A stretch of 64,000 bases of DNA from Rhodoblastus acidophilus. Its GTDB lineage: Bacteria > Pseudomonadota > Alphaproteobacteria > Rhizobiales > Beijerinckiaceae. Where the stretch lies: positions 248,001 through 312,000 of the forward strand of contig NZ_WNKS01000002.1 in assembly GCF_009720655.1 (NCBI RefSeq), written 5' to 3'. The notes under the pieces were generated by a model. The model searched no databases, was not told the origin of the DNA, and saw only the letters and a list, made by a program, of their open reading frames with translations. Below, piece after piece: positions 47,349 through 55,841 of the stretch. The first letter of the stretch is position 1, and every line of letters starts with the position of its first letter. The position numbers were made by a program, and so were the translations under genes.

Positions 47349-48587
47349 ATGAGCGATAAAAGATTTTTCCGTCGGCCCGACGGCGTCTTTTCGCACACGT
47401 CGGCTTTGCTCGGCGTCGGACTGCTCGGCGCCCTCTCGGGCTGCAACACCGTCGGCACGGACCGCTCCATGCAGGCGCTCTCCAGCGAAACCGTGGCCTT
47501 GATGGCGGAAAAGGGGGTTAACCCCCATTCGCCCATGCTGATCCGCGCGTACAAGAAAGAATCCGAGCTCGAAGTCTGGAAGATGCGTCCGGACGGCAGC
47601 TACGTCCATTTAAAAACGTTTCCGATCTGCCGCTGGTCGGGCCAGCTTGGCCCGAAGCGCCGCGAAGGCGACCGGCAGTCGCCCGAGGGTTTCTACACGA
47701 TCACCCCGGCGCAGATGAACCCGAATTCGGCCTATTACCTGTCGTTCAATGTCGGCTACCCCAACGCCTACGACCGCGCCCATGGCGCAACCGGCGGCGC
47801 GGTCATGGTCCACGGCGTCTGCTCGTCGGCCGGCTGTTTCTCAATGACCGACCGGCAGATCGCCGAAATCTACGCCATGGCGCGCGAAAGTTTTGCCGGC
47901 GGACAGCGCGCCATCCAGATGCAGGCTCTGCCCTTCCATCTGAACCCGACCAATCTTGCCAAATTCCGGCTCGACCCCAACATGCCCTTCTGGAAGGAGC
48001 TCAAGAAGGGTGTGGATCATTTCGAGGCCACGCATCGCGAAGTGAGCGTCGGCGTCTGCGGCGGCCATTATGTGTATGGCGTCAAATCCACCGCCGGCCA
48101 GCCGCTCGACCCCGCGGCCCCCTGCCCCGCGTTGGCGGCGACCGAGCCTGAGGTCGAGGCGCAGGTGGCGCAGCGCGAACGCAACGACGAGGCGCAAGTC
48201 GCGGCGCTGGTGAAACAGGGCGAACGGCCGGTGCGCCTGGTCTACAAGGACGGCGCGCAGCATCCGGTCTTCGCCAATATCACCGAGCACGAAGTCGGCC
48301 GCGCCGACGCCCTGACGCCGCCGGTGGAAGTGGCGCTCGATGGCGGCCAGGGGGCGAAGACCCGAACCGCTCCGTCCGCCGTCGCGACGAAGATGGCGCA
48401 AGACCAGCCGCAGGCCCAACCGGCCCAGAGCCAGCCCGTCGTTGCGCAGGCCAAGGCGCAGCCCCCCGCCGCCAAGATCGCGGCAGCGCCCAAACCTCCG
48501 GCGAAACCGGTCGCAACCGCGCCCGCCAAGCCGCATGTCGAAACGAAGAAAATCGCCCGCGTCGAGCCTCGCCCTGACGACCGCTGA
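47349..48587 (+). CDS. L,D-transpeptidase family lipoprotein (YafK-like)
   Basis: A 412-residue exported protein. It has a signal sequence with lipobox (LLGVGLLGALSGC, cysteine near residue 32), so it is probably a lipoprotein. The YkuD catalytic domain covers about residues 60-230 and ends in the active site VMVHGVCSSAGCFSM, with the histidine and cysteine of the transpeptidase motif. YafK-like enzymes cross-link or trim peptidoglycan and anchored lipoproteins. The last 130 residues are alanine/proline/glutamine-rich and basic, a flexible wall-spanning tail. ATG 47337 is an alternative start four codons earlier. It overlaps the next gene by about 50 bases. Confidence 0.88.
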   Translation: MSDKRFFRRPDGVFSHTSALLGVGLLGALSGCNTVGTDRSMQALSSETVALMAEKGVNPHSPMLIRAYKKESELEVWKMRPDGSYVHLKTFPICRWSGQLGPKRREGDRQSPEGFYTITPAQMNPNSAYYLSFNVGYPNAYDRAHGATGGAVMVHGVCSSAGCFSMTDRQIAEIYAMARESFAGGQRAIQMQALPFHLNPTNLAKFRLDPNMPFWKELKKGVDHFEATHREVSVGVCGGHYVYGVKSTAGQPLDPAAPCPALAATEPEVEAQVAQRERNDEAQVAALVKQGERPVRLVYKDGAQHPVFANITEHEVGRADALTPPVEVALDGGQGAKTRTAPSAVATKMAQDQPQAQPAQSQPVVAQAKAQPPAAKIAAAPKPPAKPVATAPAKPHVETKKIARVEPRPDDR

Positions 48588-49680
48588 CCCCTTGTCGCCG
48601 CTGGCGGACACGTCCGATCTGCGTCAACTGCTGGCGGTCACGCCCAATCTGCACTGGCGCTATTCCGGCGTGACCTCGACGATTCTGGCGCTTGCGCCCT
48701 ACGCCGCGCGCCAGGGCCGGGTGGCGTGCGTCGGCGCGCATCTGCCCGCGGAAACGCCGCAAATTCCGTTCCGCCAGATGTTTTTGTACGGCTGGTCGCG
48801 GCCTCCGCGTGGAAGCCACCGCATTTTTCACGCGCGCCGCAACAACGAGATGATCGTCGGCCTGCTGCTGAAGCATGTGCTGCGCCAGCCCTGGAAGATC
48901 GTCTTCACCTGGGCGGGGCAGCGTCGGCAGAGCCGGTTCACGCGCTGGATGCTGCGGCGGATCGACGGGGTGATCGCGACGTCCGAAGCTTCGGCGTCTT
49001 ATCTCGAAGTTCCCTGCGTGGTGATCCATCACGGCGTGGATGTGCGCCGGTTTCAGCCGCTCGCCGACCGCACCGCGGAATGGGGCCAATCCGGCCTGCC
49101 CGGAAAATTCGGCGTCGGCGCCTTCGGCCGCATTCGCGCGCAAAAAGGCACCGACGTCCTGATCGATGCCGCCCTGCGCCTGCTGCCAAAATATCCCGAT
49201 GCGACGCTGCTGCTCACGGGCCTCGTCACTCCCGACAATGCCGATTTCGTCGCAGGCCTGAAGGAAAAGATCGCGCAGGCCGGACTGGAGCAGCGCATCC
49301 TGTTTCTCGGCGAGCAGCCCCGCGAAAAAATGCCGTTCTGGTTCGCGCTCGTCTCGGTTTACGTCGCGCCGATGCGCTGGGAAGGCTTTGGCTTGACCCC
49401 GCTGGAAGCCATGGCCTGCGGAACCGCCGTGGTCGCCACCCGCACGGGCGCGGCGGCGCAGCTGGTGGCCGAGGGCGAAACGGGTTTTTTAATTCCGCCC
49501 GGCGACGTCGACGCCCTGTCCGCAGCTCTCGAGCCCCTGCTCGCCGATCCCGAGCGTGCGTCCCAAATGGGAGCGCTGGGCCGCGAAAAGGCCCTGGCGC
49601 AGCACGACATCGCGCGCGAAGCCGCCAGCATCCAGGCCTTTTACGAAAAAATCCTGGGCGTCAGCCTGTCCCGCGTGTGA
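48535..49680 (+). CDS. Glycosyltransferase family 4, LpcC-like
   Basis: A 381-residue GT-B enzyme. The N-terminal part (NLHWRYSGVTSTILALAP, ARRNNEMIVGLLLKHVL, WMLRRIDGVIATSEASASYLEVP) closely resembles LpcC, the mannosyltransferase of the rhizobial LPS core, as I remember it. The donor half has VGAFGRIRAQKGTDVLIDA and the E-x7-E motif in RWEGFGLTPLEAMACGTAVV. The start is uncertain: ATG 48535 overlaps the transpeptidase by 53 bases, while TTG 48592 begins just after its stop. Confidence 0.87.
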   Translation: MSKRRKSPASSLALTTADPLSPLADTSDLRQLLAVTPNLHWRYSGVTSTILALAPYAARQGRVACVGAHLPAETPQIPFRQMFLYGWSRPPRGSHRIFHARRNNEMIVGLLLKHVLRQPWKIVFTWAGQRRQSRFTRWMLRRIDGVIATSEASASYLEVPCVVIHHGVDVRRFQPLADRTAEWGQSGLPGKFGVGAFGRIRAQKGTDVLIDAALRLLPKYPDATLLLTGLVTPDNADFVAGLKEKIAQAGLEQRILFLGEQPREKMPFWFALVSVYVAPMRWEGFGLTPLEAMACGTAVVATRTGAAAQLVAEGETGFLIPPGDVDALSAALEPLLADPERASQMGALGREKALAQHDIAREAASIQAFYEKILGVSLSRV

Positions 49681-49689
49681 CGAACGCGT

Positions 49690-50067
49690 TCATTCCTCGA
49701 CGAGCGCGTCGCCATTGATCCTGGCGATCAGCGTCGGCGAGGGCTTGAAGGTGAGCACGCGACGCGCCGTAATCTTGGCCTCAACGCCGGTGCGCGGGTT
49801 GCGTCCGACGCGCTCGCGCTTGGAGCGAAGGGTGAACGCGCCGAAGGCGCGAATCTTGACCGGATCGTTTTGCACCAGGGCGCCGACGATTTCCTCGAGC
49901 GTCATTTCGAAAAGCTGGCGAGCCTCCGCGCGAGACAGCGTCGGACAGGCGTTGTAGACGGCGTCGAGCAGTTCGACGCGCGTGATGGTTCTGGGCTCCT
50001 GCGCCGGCGCTGCGCCGACGGAGTCCAGAGAGCCAGCGAGTTTCTTGGAATGATATTGCTGATCCAT
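49690..50067 (-). CDS. HU/IHF-family DNA-binding protein with N-terminal extension
   Basis: A 125-residue protein. Residues about 28-120 are an IHF/HU domain: ITRVELLDAVYNACPTLSRAEARQLFEMTLEEIV, then VKIRAFGAFTLRSKRERVGRNPRTGVEAKITARRVLTFKPS, most like the IHF alpha subunit, which bends DNA at specific sites. The first 27 residues (DQQYHSKKLAGSLDSVGAAPAQ) are an extra, probably flexible tail not found in usual IhfA. The ATG is supported by GGAGGGGA six bases upstream. Whether this is the cell's main IhfA or an additional paralogue cannot be told here. Confidence 0.85.
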   Translation of the reverse strand: MDQQYHSKKLAGSLDSVGAAPAQEPRTITRVELLDAVYNACPTLSRAEARQLFEMTLEEIVGALVQNDPVKIRAFGAFTLRSKRERVGRNPRTGVEAKITARRVLTFKPSPTLIARINGDALVEE

Positions 50068-50172
50068 ATTCCCCTCCGGCCTGGACGGTGACGGCGTCCC
50101 TTCCGGTTGTCGTTTGCGAAGCGCCTAACAATTCTGTTCGTTATTCCGCTCACGCCCCGCGCGAAAGTGGCG

Positions 50173-50197
50173 TTGGTCATGTGTGTTATATGACCAA
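50173..50197. promoter_or_regulatory. 25-bp inverted repeat between the IHF-family gene and groEL
   Basis: TTGGTCAT-N9-ATGACCAA, a perfect 8-bp inverted repeat 106 bases upstream of the IHF-family ATG. The form suits a dimeric regulator. No ORF overlaps it. Confidence 0.5.
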
Positions 50198-50264
50198 TGT
50201 CAAGCTCACCCTCTGCTAAAGCATAAGATTGTCCGCAAAGAACAGAGATTTCAAGTGTCCAAAG

Positions 50265-50292
50265 AAAAAAGGCCGCCCGGAGGGGCGGCCTT
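50265..50292 (-). terminator. Rho-independent terminator of groES-groEL
   Basis: On the minus strand AAGGCCGCCC pairs perfectly with GGGCGGCCTT around a 4-nt loop, followed by six T residues. It lies 27 bases after the groEL stop. Confidence 0.9.
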
Positions 50293-50318
50293 CCGATCGT
50301 AAAGATGTGAACGATGGA

Positions 50319-51977
<1,659 letters not shown>

Positions 51978-52010
51978 TTAAGGGGACGGATGAGCCGGGC
52001 TCAAATCGTA

Positions 52011-52051
52011 AGCGATTTCAGCCGGGCTGAAATCAAGAGCGATTTCAGCCG
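52011..52051. repeat. Short direct and inverted repeat at the groES-groEL junction
   Basis: AGCGATTTCAGCCG occurs twice (52011-52024 and 52038-52051), and between them GGCTGAAATC forms an inverted copy. The second direct copy contains the groES stop codon. The resulting hairpin could set the relative expression or stability of the two coding parts. Confidence 0.5.
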
Positions 52052-52332
52052 ACCACGCCGAGGATGTCGGATTCCTTCATGATCAGGAGGTCCTGACCGT
52101 CGATCTTGACTTCGGTGCCCGACCACTTGCCGAACAGCACGCGGTCGCCCGCCTTGACGTCGAGGGGGGCAAGCTTGCCGGATTCGTCACGCGCGCCGGG
52201 GCCGACGGCGACCACTTCGCCTTCCTGCGGCTTTTCCTTGGCGGTATCGGGGATGATGATGCCGCCTTTGGTCTTTTCTTCGCCTTCGAGGCGCTTGACG
52301 ACGACGCGGTCGTGGAGGGGACGGAAGGCCAT
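52045..52332 (-). CDS. groS: Co-chaperonin GroES (10 kDa)
   Basis: A 95-residue co-chaperonin that caps GroEL. The sequence [20 protein letters not shown], the mobile loop [13 protein letters not shown] and the end [13 protein letters not shown] are typical. It is the first gene of the groESL operon, 58 bases downstream of the CIRCE element region. Confidence 0.99.
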   Translation of the reverse strand: MAFRPLHDRVVVKRLEGEEKTKGGIIIPDTAKEKPQEGEVVAVGPGARDESGKLAPLDVKAGDRVLFGKWSGTEVKIDGQDLLIMKESDILGVVG

Positions 52333-52395
52333 GTTTATGTCCTTATCTTTGGTTGCGATCCGCCGGCTCGCGGCCGGGGTGAATGGGAAAGCTTG

Positions 52396-52422
52396 TTATC
52401 ACTCATTCCAGACGAGTGCTAA
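52396..52422. promoter_or_regulatory. CIRCE element of groESL (HrcA operator)
   Basis: TTATCACTC-N9-GAGTGCTAA matches the CIRCE consensus TTAGCACTC-N9-GAGTGCTAA with one mismatch. The symmetry extends further, AGCTTGTTA...TAACAAGCT (52390-52428). HrcA binding here represses groESL until heat shock. Confidence 0.93.
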
Positions 52423-52434
52423 CAAGCTGTGGGG

Positions 52435-52463
52435 TAGATAGGGACCGGCCCTTGGCGAGTCAA
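52435..52463 (-). promoter_or_regulatory. Promoter of groES-groEL
   Basis: On the minus strand TTGACT (52458-52463) and TATCTA (52435-52440) are 17 bases apart. Transcription would start about at the outer arm of CIRCE, the usual arrangement for HrcA repression. Confidence 0.75.
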
Positions 52464-52537
52464 GGCTGAGGCGCGGCGCTTTTTTTGACACGCTGGAGCT
52501 TTTCTCGCATGAGTTAATCAAAGCGAGGGAGCAAACC

Positions 52538-53641
52538 GTGGCCGCCGAGCCGAAAGAGGACAAACAGGGCATTTTCGCGGCCCACCAGATTGCGGCGCTG
52601 GCGCAAAATGGCGCGATCCTGTCGAAACCGTTGGCGCCCGGCCAGATTCAGCCGGCGAGCCTCGACCTGCGGTTGGGTCGCCGCGCGTTTCGCATGCGCG
52701 CCTCGTTCCTGCCCGGCGGGCGAAGCCTCGACGAGGCCATCAAGCGCCACGCCCTGCACGAAATCGACCTGAGCGCCGGCGCCGTGCTGGAAACGAATTG
52801 CGTCTATCTGGCGGAACTTTCGGAAAGCCTTGCGCTGCCGAAAGATATTTCGGCAGCCGCCAATCCAAAGAGCTCGACCGGCCGCATCGACGTTTTTACG
52901 CGGGTGATCGCCGACCGCGCCCGCGCCTTCGACACCATTGAAGCCGGCTATCACGGGCCACTGTTCGCGGAGATTTCGCCGCGCACGTTTCCGATCCTGG
53001 CGCGCGAGGGTTCGCGCCTGTCGCAAATCCGTTTCCGGCGCGGCAACACCAAACTCGACGGCGCCGGCCACGCCGCGCTGCACGCCCGCGAAAAACTGGT
53101 GTCCAACACCAACCCGGTTTTTGACGGCGGCATTCCCGTCTCCATCGATCTTTCCGGCTTCGAGGGCGGCCTGATCGGCTATCGCGCCAAGCGCCACACC
53201 GGCCTGATCGACGTGGACAAGCCGGCCTCCTGCGACGCCGCCGATTTCTGGGAGCCGATATTTTCGCGCGGGGGCGGCGAACTGGTTTTGGACCCGGGCG
53301 AATTCTACATTTTGGCGTCCAAGGAGGCGGTGCGCGTGCCCCCGGACCATGCGGCGGAAATGACGCCCTTCGATCCGCTCGTCGGCGAGTTCCGCGTCCA
53401 TTACGCCGGCTTTTTTGACCCCGGCTTTGGCGCGGAGGAGGCCGGCGGCGCCGGCGCCCGCGCGGTGCTGGAGGTGCGCTCGCATGACGTGCCGTTCATC
53501 CTGGAGGACGGGCAGGCGGTGGGCTGGCTGGTCTATGAGAAAATGGCGGAGACGCCGCGCGACCTCTATGGCTCAGGGTTGGGGTCGAATTATCAGGCGC
53601 AGGGGCTGAAACTCTCCAAACATTTTCGCAGCGCCGGTTGA
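52538..53641 (+). CDS. dcd: 2'-deoxycytidine 5'-triphosphate deaminase (long, two-domain form)
   Basis: A 367-residue nucleotide enzyme that deaminates dCTP to dUTP and so feeds dTMP synthesis. It is the duplicated form common in Alphaproteobacteria: both halves have a Dcd/dUTPase-like fold, the first with GQIQPASLDLRLGRRAFR, ANPKSSTGRIDVFTRV and EISPRTFPI, the second with ELVLDPGEFYILAS, EVRSHDVPF and GLGSNYQAQGLKLSKHF. The start is GTG 52538 with GCGAGGGA upstream; the next ATG would remove the family N-terminus. It is followed by a strong hairpin and the tRNA-Gly site. Confidence 0.9.
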   Translation: MAAEPKEDKQGIFAAHQIAALAQNGAILSKPLAPGQIQPASLDLRLGRRAFRMRASFLPGGRSLDEAIKRHALHEIDLSAGAVLETNCVYLAELSESLALPKDISAAANPKSSTGRIDVFTRVIADRARAFDTIEAGYHGPLFAEISPRTFPILAREGSRLSQIRFRRGNTKLDGAGHAALHAREKLVSNTNPVFDGGIPVSIDLSGFEGGLIGYRAKRHTGLIDVDKPASCDAADFWEPIFSRGGGELVLDPGEFYILASKEAVRVPPDHAAEMTPFDPLVGEFRVHYAGFFDPGFGAEEAGGAGARAVLEVRSHDVPFILEDGQAVGWLVYEKMAETPRDLYGSGLGSNYQAQGLKLSKHFRSAG

Positions 53642-53708
53642 AGGCGGGAGCGCGGCGGGTTACAAATCGAGAAGTCAGCCAATCGCCCCTGCAGGGTGAT
53701 TGGCGTGA

Positions 53709-53746
53709 GCGGGCGTAGTTCAGTGGTAGAACGACAGCTTCCCAAG
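53709..53746 (+). pseudogene. 5' fragment of tRNA-Gly (left attachment site)
   Basis: These 38 bases are identical to the 5' end of the intact tRNA-Gly at 55027, from the acceptor stem through the D-arm and anticodon CCC to the end of the anticodon loop. The next bases diverge, and there is no T-arm or acceptor 3' strand, so no tRNA can be made. The break exactly at the anticodon arm marks the crossover of a site-specific integration. Confidence 0.85.
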
Positions 53747-53867
53747 TTTTATTCCAAGCAATTCATGGCTACTCATAGCGTTTCAACTGCGACGAATTTT
53801 AGTTATTCCACAATGGATTGATCGCTTATAGTTACACATAGCAACTCACTACAGCACACATGATTTC

Positions 53868-53886
53868 CGTGCCAAACTGCGTGCCA
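53868..53886 (+). repeat. Tandem CGTGCCA heptamers, left end
   Basis: CGTGCCA-AACTG-CGTGCCA, the same heptamer as at the right end, with a period of 12 bases. Candidate integrase arm sites. Confidence 0.5.
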
Positions 53887-54012
53887 CAATCCGCCATCCA
53901 CATAGCACGCTTGCGCGATTGCTCAATTGTGATTCAATGAAATCATATCAGCTAGCCCGTTCGTGTGTGCGCCTTGCGGCTAGCGGGCGCACGTACGAGC
54001 GAAAACATCATT

Positions 54013-54372
54013 ATGAATGAAGATTTTATTGTCAGTGGAAATGATATTAGAGAGGCCGTAATTGGCGTGCTTAGAGATAAGGTCGTACAACGCTATACGT
54101 AGCGTCGCTGTAGATAAACTTGTAGAAAACATTATTAACGAGGAACGAGGTGAATTGGAGAAATTCCTTCGGGCTCCTCTCAAGTTTGTAACGAACGATA
54201 AGAAATTCCAAGCCCAGTTGATGAGGAGTTTAGACACAAAATCGCTAAATCGATGGTAGGAAAACTTGAAGGAACCGTGGAGCGTGCAGTTGACGTGATC
54301 CGGCAGAATCCGACTCTTCGAGCCGAAATGGTGCTTGCGATAGAACGTATAGTCTCTAAAAATAAAATTTAG
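54013..54372 (+). pseudogene. Frameshifted gene of unknown function in the tRNA-Gly element
   Basis: Starting at ATG 54013 the sequence reads MNEDFIVSGNDIREAVIGVL and KVVQRYT, then stops. A second frame continues with IRSVAVDKLVENIINEERGE and KFLRAPLKFVTNDKKFQAQL, and the first frame resumes at about 54220 with DEEFRHKIAKSMVGKLEGTV and RAVDVIRQNPTLRAEMVLAI to a TAG at 54372. Joined, this is one hydrophilic helical protein of about 120 residues with two compensating indels. I do not recognise it. Its 3' end overlaps the convergent gene by four bases. Confidence 0.55.
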
Positions 54373-54638
54373 TCTTGCTGACGACCAGGTTTGTCACTGG
54401 GAATCCGCTCACGCCAAAACCGCTCTCCGCGCGACCATACGACATCCGGCGTGAGCTTGTTGAACTCGTTGAGAACCCCGCGTGAGATCGCGGGGTTTCC
54501 ATTTGCGTTGTCATAAACAAATGGCTTTCCGAACTTTCTTTGAATGTCCCACGCGGCTTCTTCTTGATAGAGGTGATTCTTGCGTTGAAGCTCCTCGACC
54601 ATCCACATAGCGACATCGGCATCAGAGTAAGACGTCAC
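54369..54638 (-). CDS. Small conserved protein, function not known (DUF6953-like)
   Basis: An 89-residue soluble protein: DADVAMWMVEELQRKNHLYQ, then AAWDIQRKFGKPFVYDN, NGNPAISRGVLNEFNKLTPD and VVWSRGERFWRER. It resembles an uncharacterised small family (I recall DUF6953) seen in mobile regions. It begins at GTG 54638, which overlaps the stop of the DUF2158 gene as GTGA, so the two form an operon. No catalytic motif is obvious. Confidence 0.65.
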   Translation of the reverse strand: MTSYSDADVAMWMVEELQRKNHLYQEEAAWDIQRKFGKPFVYDNANGNPAISRGVLNEFNKLTPDVVWSRGERFWRERIPSDKPGRQQD

Positions 54639-54829
54639 TTCTTTACCTTTTCGTCCGCTTCGTCCGACAGGATAAGTGTATCGACATCGAAGCGGCCTCT
54701 CTCAAGCTTCCTACCTCCGAACCACTGACACCACACGTATGTATCAGAATCAATTATAGAAACAGTCATGTCTGGACTGCCCGACTTTAACCGAACGACC
54801 TGCCCAACCTTAAATTTCGCGTTGGCCAT
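54635..54829 (-). CDS. DUF2158 (YodC-like) small protein
   Basis: A 64-residue protein with an SH3-like barrel pattern: KFKVGQVVRLKSGSPDMTVS, then VWCQWFGGRKLERGRFDVDTL. The VRLKSGSPxMTV and CQWFxGxKLExGxF motifs define DUF2158. Its role is not established. It is the first gene of the two-gene cargo operon of the element. Confidence 0.8.
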   Translation of the reverse strand: MANAKFKVGQVVRLKSGSPDMTVSIIDSDTYVWCQWFGGRKLERGRFDVDTLILSDEADEKVKK

Positions 54830-54963
54830 TTTTTATTCTCCAAATTGACGAACGGAACATACCGTAAACTCTGCCATTCGACAACGAGCCAGTTGCAGCT
54901 ATGCACATCATTCGTTATCTATGTGCCATGGAAACAGACAGCGGCGTTAGCTGTTAAAATTAT

Positions 54964-54980
54964 CGTGCCAAGCCGTGCCA
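54964..54980 (+). repeat. Tandem CGTGCCA heptamers, right end
   Basis: CGTGCCA-AGC-CGTGCCA, period 10, same orientation as the left pair. They lie 47 bases before the intact tRNA-Gly. Confidence 0.5.
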
Positions 54981-55000
54981 AAAATCCCGACAGGATTTTT
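54980..55000. repeat. Perfect hairpin upstream of the intact tRNA-Gly
   Basis: AAAAATCC-CGACA-GGATTTTT, an 8-bp stem with a T-rich 3' arm. It may terminate transcripts leaving the element before the tRNA. Confidence 0.5.
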
Positions 55001-55026
55001 GATAAGTGTTTGTTTTCAAAAGGAAC

Positions 55027-55101
55027 GCGGGCGTAGTTCAGTGGTAGAACGACAGCTTCCCAAGCTGTATGTCGTGGGTTCGATTCCCATCGCCCGCTCC
55101 A
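55027..55101 (+). tRNA. tRNA-Gly (anticodon CCC)
   Basis: A complete tRNA with encoded CCA: acceptor GCGGGCG / CGCCCGC, anticodon arm CAGC-TTCCCAA-GCTG and T-loop GGTTCGATTCC. Its first 38 bases duplicate the fragment at 53709, so the 5' half comes from the inserted element while the 3' half is chromosomal. Confidence 0.97.
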
Positions 55102-55121
55102 GTCTTTCCAGCGCAGACGGC

Positions 55122-55676
55122 TCAGGCCATCAGATGTGAAACCAGAATTTTCGTCCCAATGGCGAAAAGGCCGACGCCGCCGATCCGCTCGGCCCATTTG
55201 CCGGTGCGCTCTCCGATGATTCCGCCAAGACGAAGTCCGATAAGGGTCATCGTCAGCGTCACCGCGCCAATCGTCACGAGCGTCAAGGGAATGTTGTCGC
55301 TGAACAGAGCGAGGCTGACGCCGACCGCCGTGGCGTCCACGCTGGTTCCCAGCGCCGTCGCGAAAACAGCGGCCACGGTCGGCATGGTCGCGTCAATCTC
55401 ATCGGCGTTTTCCTCGAAACTCATCCAGATCATGCGGCCGCCGAGAAAGCCGAGGATCGTGAAGGCGATCCAGTGGTCGAACGCTTCGATGGCTCCCGCG
55501 AACTGCATCCCAAGCAGATAGCCCACCAGCGGCGCGCAAGCCTCCAGCAGCCCGAAACTGAAGGCGATGGCGACGATGCGGGCGAAACCCATGGTGGGAA
55601 AGCGCGCGCCTTTGGCGACCGACGCCGCGAAGGCGTCGGTGGAGAGGCTGAAGGCGAGGATCAGGGTCTGCAACAT
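55122..55676 (-). CDS. mntP: Manganese efflux pump MntP
   Basis: A 184-residue inner-membrane protein with six helices that exports Mn2+. It starts [23 protein letters not shown] with the metal-binding aspartate in the first helix, has [12 protein letters not shown] and the second-repeat [17 protein letters not shown] with another aspartate. The frame extends to 55823, but the upstream part is arginine-rich and not protein-like; ATG 55676 gives the family start. The 165-bp upstream region could hold a manganese riboswitch, but I could not confirm its core. Confidence 0.93.
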   Translation of the reverse strand: MLQTLILAFSLSTDAFAASVAKGARFPTMGFARIVAIAFSFGLLEACAPLVGYLLGMQFAGAIEAFDHWIAFTILGFLGGRMIWMSFEENADEIDATMPTVAAVFATALGTSVDATAVGVSLALFSDNIPLTLVTIGAVTLTMTLIGLRLGGIIGERTGKWAERIGGVGLFAIGTKILVSHLMA

Positions 55677-55841
55677 GCGTGTCTCTTTTCCGCGTCGCGC
55701 ATTGACGCCGCCAGAGCGCGCCGGCCCATGTTCTCGATGACGCAGTCTGCGGAAACGTCGCCAATCCCAATGCCGATGTCGTATATCTTGGCCGCCGCGC
55801 CGACGCAAACCGGCCGTCGCCAACGATAGGTCAAGAAGGTC

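Larger units (their letters stand above)
53642..54012 (+). other. Intergenic region with tRNA-Gly fragment and left end of inserted element
   Basis: After dcd there is a strong hairpin (GCCAATC / GATTGGC, 53678-53704), then the 5' tRNA-Gly fragment at 53709. From 53747 the sequence turns AT-rich and contains the tandem CGTGCCA heptamers at 53868-53886 and a hairpin GTGCGCC / GGCGCAC near 53967-53992. No protein-coding frame is convincing. Confidence 0.6.
53747..55064 (+). mobile_element. Small integrated element in tRNA-Gly (no integrase)
   Basis: About 1.3 kb of visibly AT-rich DNA lies between two identical 38-bp copies of the tRNA-Gly 5' half. Both ends carry tandem CGTGCCA heptamers in the same orientation (left 53868-53886, right 54964-54980), resembling arm-type binding sites of a tyrosine integrase. 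The cargo is a frameshifted gene (54013-54372) and two small genes on the other strand. No integrase or transposase is encoded, so it is either a deletion remnant of an island or a satellite mobilised in trans. The intact tRNA to its right must use an element-derived 5' half and promoter. Confidence 0.6.

Noticed and set aside
53709-53746. Left tRNA-Gly copy as a working tRNA
   Set aside because: It lacks the 3' half of the anticodon stem, the T-arm and the acceptor 3' strand.
53980-54237. 85-codon minus-strand frame in the tRNA-Gly element
   Set aside because: It is opposite the frameshifted gene, whose joined sequence is more protein-like.
55473-55829. 118-codon plus-strand frame over the mntP start
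   Set aside because: Antisense to mntP, with no ribosome site or domain.
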